From: Flavobacterium psychrophilum
GTDB taxonomy: Bacteria > Bacteroidota > Bacteroidia > Flavobacteriales > Flavobacteriaceae
Direction of reading: 5' to 3'
NCBI GenBank assembly: GCA_945861915.1
Contig: CAMAWK010000133.1
Span: forward strand, 1 to 6,475
DNA length: 6,475 bases
The position numbers and the translations under genes are program-made. Numbering within the stretch: the stretch's first letter is position 1; the number at the start of each line of letters is the position of its first letter. Positions 3,869-6,475 of the stretch are shown here, in pieces. The notes below the pieces were generated by a model, which did not search any database, was not told the DNA's origin, and saw nothing but the letters and a program-made list of their open reading frames with translations.

Positions 3869-6475
3869 GTTTACTGTTCTAAAAGGCAAATCTGAATCAT
3901 TGACAACCATAATCTTTCCCTCTGAATCAACATCTAAAAGCACCTCATCAAATTTAGATAAAAACAAGGACAATTCATTTAAAGTTGGATTCCAAATAGC
4001 GCCGTTTTTAATCTTATTTCCTAAATTCATGAAATTTGCCGCCACATTTTCATCAATCGTATTTTCATTTATAAACATTCTACCAGTGTGATATTTCATT
4101 GGAACAGAAAAATAAGTATGTCCAATAAAAAGACCTTTTTCTTTTATTAACAAATCAATGTTTTTGGGTGTTAAAGATTGATTAAGATTCAACATATCAA
4201 TAGTTTGAAAAACAGTAAATCGCTTTTCATTAACAATATATGGAAATATAACTGAATTGTATTTGGCAAAACGATAGGTTTTATTTTTATAATAGTTCCA
4301 AAATAAAATAATTTTTAATACTGGAATCAACACTCTAAAACTATTTTGAATCAGATCTGGAATCTCTCTCAATTTTTGATTAAAAATAATGTTTTTAAAG
4401 TTATGTGAAACCAATTTATAATGCCCAATCAGATTATTATCGGCGTAATAATGATAAAAAATATTCTTCAGAAACCGTTGAATTTTATTAAAAAAAGAAG
4501 CTCCTTTGATTCCTTTCCAATAGTTATTCAACGTAAAATGAGTTGGATTCAACTGATTGATAACCCCAGTAGTAGAAACTGCTAAATCAGTATAATTCCA
4601 TATAGCATTTATTTTAGTAGACTCCAATTTTGCGAAATAGGCCTTTTTTTCAACAATTTTAGAGTTTTCAATTAAAGAAAAATTATACAGTTGGTATCCG
4701 TGATCAATCCAAGTTACCACATTTTCGACTGGTTTAAAATTCAGGAAATCGGCAGCACTTTCCTCTATCGATTTAATTGATTGAGAGAGCGAATGATAGG
4801 CGAGTTCATGACCATCCTCTATCCATTTTTTTAGATATTCCGCATCATTTTGCCATGAAACTCCATCGTCTCTTTTTGAAAAATGATTCAAGAAAAAACC
4901 TTTGGTTATGGTAACACCAGAATCTTTTAATAAATTTCTTTGTAATTCTAAATTCTCGAGCGTGTCAAAATCACAATGATCTGTAAAACAAGCCACCGCG
5001 GAAAAAGGGATTTTAGAACGGCTCCATTCTATAGCTCCTTCTTTGCTAAATAGCAACTCTAATTGTTCCAGATTTTTTTGTAAAGCAGTTGGAATAGCAA
5101 TTTTATGAGTGGTAAATTTACGTTGAGAAATTTGTTCATAAACACTTAATGCCGATGCATCGGGATGATTAAATTTCCAACTGATTTTGTTTTTGTATTT
5201 TTTATTAAACTCCCAAACACCTATTGTTGAGTTGGGTTGAACAAAAAAACCATTAGATAATTTTATGATTTTAGGAACTAAATTAGTCGCTATAAAATCA
5301 TTATCAGCATCAATCCATTGGTAATCAATATTTCTAATTTTCTCAATGGGGTCGTTAAATGTGATTTCTACATCAAAAGCAACATTTTGACATTCTTTAG
5401 GAATAATAATATTCCATTTGTTTCTTGAATTTATTAACGGAAGAATATCTATTTCCTTTTCACTACTTATCAATCTAATTTGTTGAATCAAACCAACCCC
5501 TGATTCTTTGTTTTGAGGTTTGTCCCAAAACAAACTAAACCAACCTACTATTCTTCCTATTGCTTCCGTAAAAGAGGTTTTACTTTTTGAAGTAGTGAAC
5601 GTATTCATTAATCGAATGAATGCCAAAAGCAAAGTAATTGAATTCCATTTCAGTTTTGCTATAGCATTCGGATTAGTATTCTTGACTCTCCAAACATACC
5701 ATCCATTGCGCACCACCATTTTTCCATAACGGAATTGGTTAGGTCTTCCAGAAACATCGTGATAATGATTTAATTTGGCATTAGTGTTTACATATAACTT
5801 ACCTGTTTTTGAAAGTCTTAGAGTAAAATCAGCATCTTCGTATAAGCCATAGCCTTCAAAATAAGTAGAGAATCGAATGCTATCAAAAATTGTTTTTTTA
5901 AATGACGAAACTCCTCCCATTAACATTTCAGATTCATATACTTTACCACTTGGCGGCAAAAAACTTACACTTCGTTCGTGACCAAAAGCAGGAAAAAATC
6001 CAGGTTTGCAATCGCTATCTAATCCTACTATTTTTCTAATTATAAATCTAATACTGTCTTTTCGTTTCCATCCATCATAAAAATAATCGTTGATTTTTGG
6101 CTTATACCCATCCCTGACAAATTCAGATTTGGTGTCATTAATAATATACCCACCAACACCCAAAGCTTCAGGATGAATCGCGTAAGTATTGATTAATTGT
6201 TCAAAATAATCAAAATTTAAAACAATATCATCGTCCAAAAAACAAACTATTTCCATCTCGCTACCCACTCTTTCGATTCCGAAGTTTCGTTGTTTTGTAA
6301 GTCCCCGATGCTCGTTTGGAACTAAATGATAGTGCAGATTTTTAAACTGATTTTTTAGTATAATTTGCTCCGTATCATGATTGGTTGAACCATCAATAAT
6401 CAAAATCTCATCCGGATATAAAGTCTGAATCTGAACCGACTGCAACAATTGTAGCAGTGGCTTAGGACGCATATA
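3866..6475 (-). CDS. Family 2 glycosyltransferase fused to polysaccharide-deacetylase-like domain; 5' end outside the window
   Basis: Residues are numbered from the ATG at 6470-6472, but the frame stays open to the edge and that Met is probably internal. It sits where GT2 proteins read 'PTYxRP', so some 10-15 N-terminal residues with the first beta strand are missing. Residues 1-320 form a GT-A glycosyltransferase: IIDGS (25-29), LTKQRNFG (58-65), metal-binding LDDDI (79-83), GGVSSFKK (186-193), the acceptor-side ED at 212-213, and a late HYH (236-238). Residues about 330-470 are predicted strand-rich and unassigned. Residues about 488-800 resemble NodB-type deacetylases: FTDHCDFD (496-503) for motif 1, GHELAYHS (554-561) for motif 2, WIDHG (588-592) and IGHTYFS (783-789). 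The usual second metal His of motif 2 is Gln564. A weak hydrophobic segment lies at 714-725. The protein is probably cytoplasmic or membrane-associated, as no signal peptide can be seen. It probably adds a sugar to an envelope glycan; deacetylase activity is uncertain. Confidence 0.85.
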   Translation of the reverse strand, partial: YMRPKPLLQLLQSVQIQTLYPDEILIIDGSTNHDTEQIILKNQFKNLHYHLVPNEHRGLTKQRNFGIERVGSEMEIVCFLDDDIVLNFDYFEQLINTYAIHPEALGVGGYIINDTKSEFVRDGYKPKINDYFYDGWKRKDSIRFIIRKIVGLDSDCKPGFFPAFGHERSVSFLPPSGKVYESEMLMGGVSSFKKTIFDSIRFSTYFEGYGLYEDADFTLRLSKTGKLYVNTNAKLNHYHDVSGRPNQFRYGKMVVRNGWYVWRVKNTNPNAIAKLKWNSITLLLAFIRLMNTFTTSKSKTSFTEAIGRIVGWFSLFWDKPQNKESGVGLIQQIRLISSEKEIDILPLINSRNKWNIIIPKECQNVAFDVEITFNDPIEKIRNIDYQWIDADNDFIATNLVPKIIKLSNGFFVQPNSTIGVWEFNKKYKNKISWKFNHPDASALSVYEQISQRKFTTHKIAIPTALQKNLEQLELLFSKEGAIEWSRSKIPFSAVACFTDHCDFDTLENLELQRNLLKDSGVTITKGFFLNHFSKRDDGVSWQNDAEYLKKWIEDGHELAYHSLSQSIKSIEESAADFLNFKPVENVVTWIDHGYQLYNFSLIENSKIVEKKAYFAKLESTKINAIWNYTDLAVSTTGVINQLNPTHFTLNNYWKGIKGASFFNKIQRFLKNIFYHYYADNNLIGHYKLVSHNFKNIIFNQKLREIPDLIQNSFRVLIPVLKIILFWNYYKNKTYRFAKYNSVIFPYIVNEKRFTVFQTIDMLNLNQSLTPKNIDLLIKEKGLFIGHTYFSVPMKYHTGRMFINENTIDENVAANFMNLGNKIKNGAIWNPTLNELSLFLSKFDEVLLDVDSEGKIMVVNDSDLPFRTVN

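Noticed and set aside
3900..4091. Plus-strand open frame of 63 codons
   Set aside because: Antisense to the 3' end of the large fusion gene; low-complexity Ser/Lys/Phe-rich translation with no domain signature.
5520..5729. Plus-strand open frame of 69 codons
   Set aside because: Antisense to the end of the GT2 domain coding region, which has clear conserved motifs on the minus strand; no support of its own.
1..6475. CRISPR arrays, tRNA or rRNA genes, insertion sequences, riboswitches
   Set aside because: The window is almost entirely filled by five protein-coding genes; no regularly spaced repeats, terminal inverted repeats, transposase motifs or structured RNA signatures were seen on reading.

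Overview
The window is a compact stretch of five genes, all on the minus strand and read from right to left. They touch or overlap with no intergenic DNA between them. The DNA is visibly AT-rich, and the proteins are rich in Lys, Asn, Ile and Phe. None of the four visible start codons has a convincing Shine-Dalgarno sequence at normal spacing. Together with the gene style this suggests a member of the Bacteroidota, most likely a Flavobacterium-like bacterium. That placement is inferred, because no marker gene is present.

In transcription order the genes are as follows. (1) 6475-3866: a large protein with an N-terminal family 2 (GT-A) glycosyltransferase, a middle segment of unknown type, and a C-terminal region resembling polysaccharide deacetylases. 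Its true start lies beyond the right edge of the window. (2) 3866-2793: a FemAB-like / GNAT-fold transferase. (3) 2796-2323: a small GNAT acyltransferase-like protein starting at GTG. (4) 2322-967: a multi-pass membrane GT-C glycosyltransferase of the ArnT/dolichyl-phosphate-mannose type. (5) 970-11: a GtrB/ArnC/DPM1-type membrane-anchored family 2 glycosyltransferase. Junctions are a 1-nt overlap (TAATG), a 4-nt overlap (GTGA), an exact abutment (TAG|ATG) and a 4-nt overlap (ATGA). This is the signature of one translationally coupled operon.

The set looks like part of a cell-surface glycan locus (O-antigen, exopolysaccharide or other envelope glycan). The last two genes form a logical pair. 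The GtrB-like enzyme would load a sugar onto a polyprenyl phosphate on the cytoplasmic face. The GT-C enzyme would use that lipid-linked sugar on the periplasmic face. The FemAB-like and GNAT proteins are candidates for adding amino-acyl or acyl groups to a precursor, and the large fusion protein for adding and possibly editing a sugar. No substrate can be read from the sequence.

There is no RNA gene, mobile element, CRISPR array, repeat array, promoter or terminator that I can support. The operon's promoter must lie to the right of the window, and its end may lie to the left. The most interesting items are the glycosyltransferase/deacetylase-like fusion with a non-canonical metal site and the side-by-side FemAB/GNAT pair.
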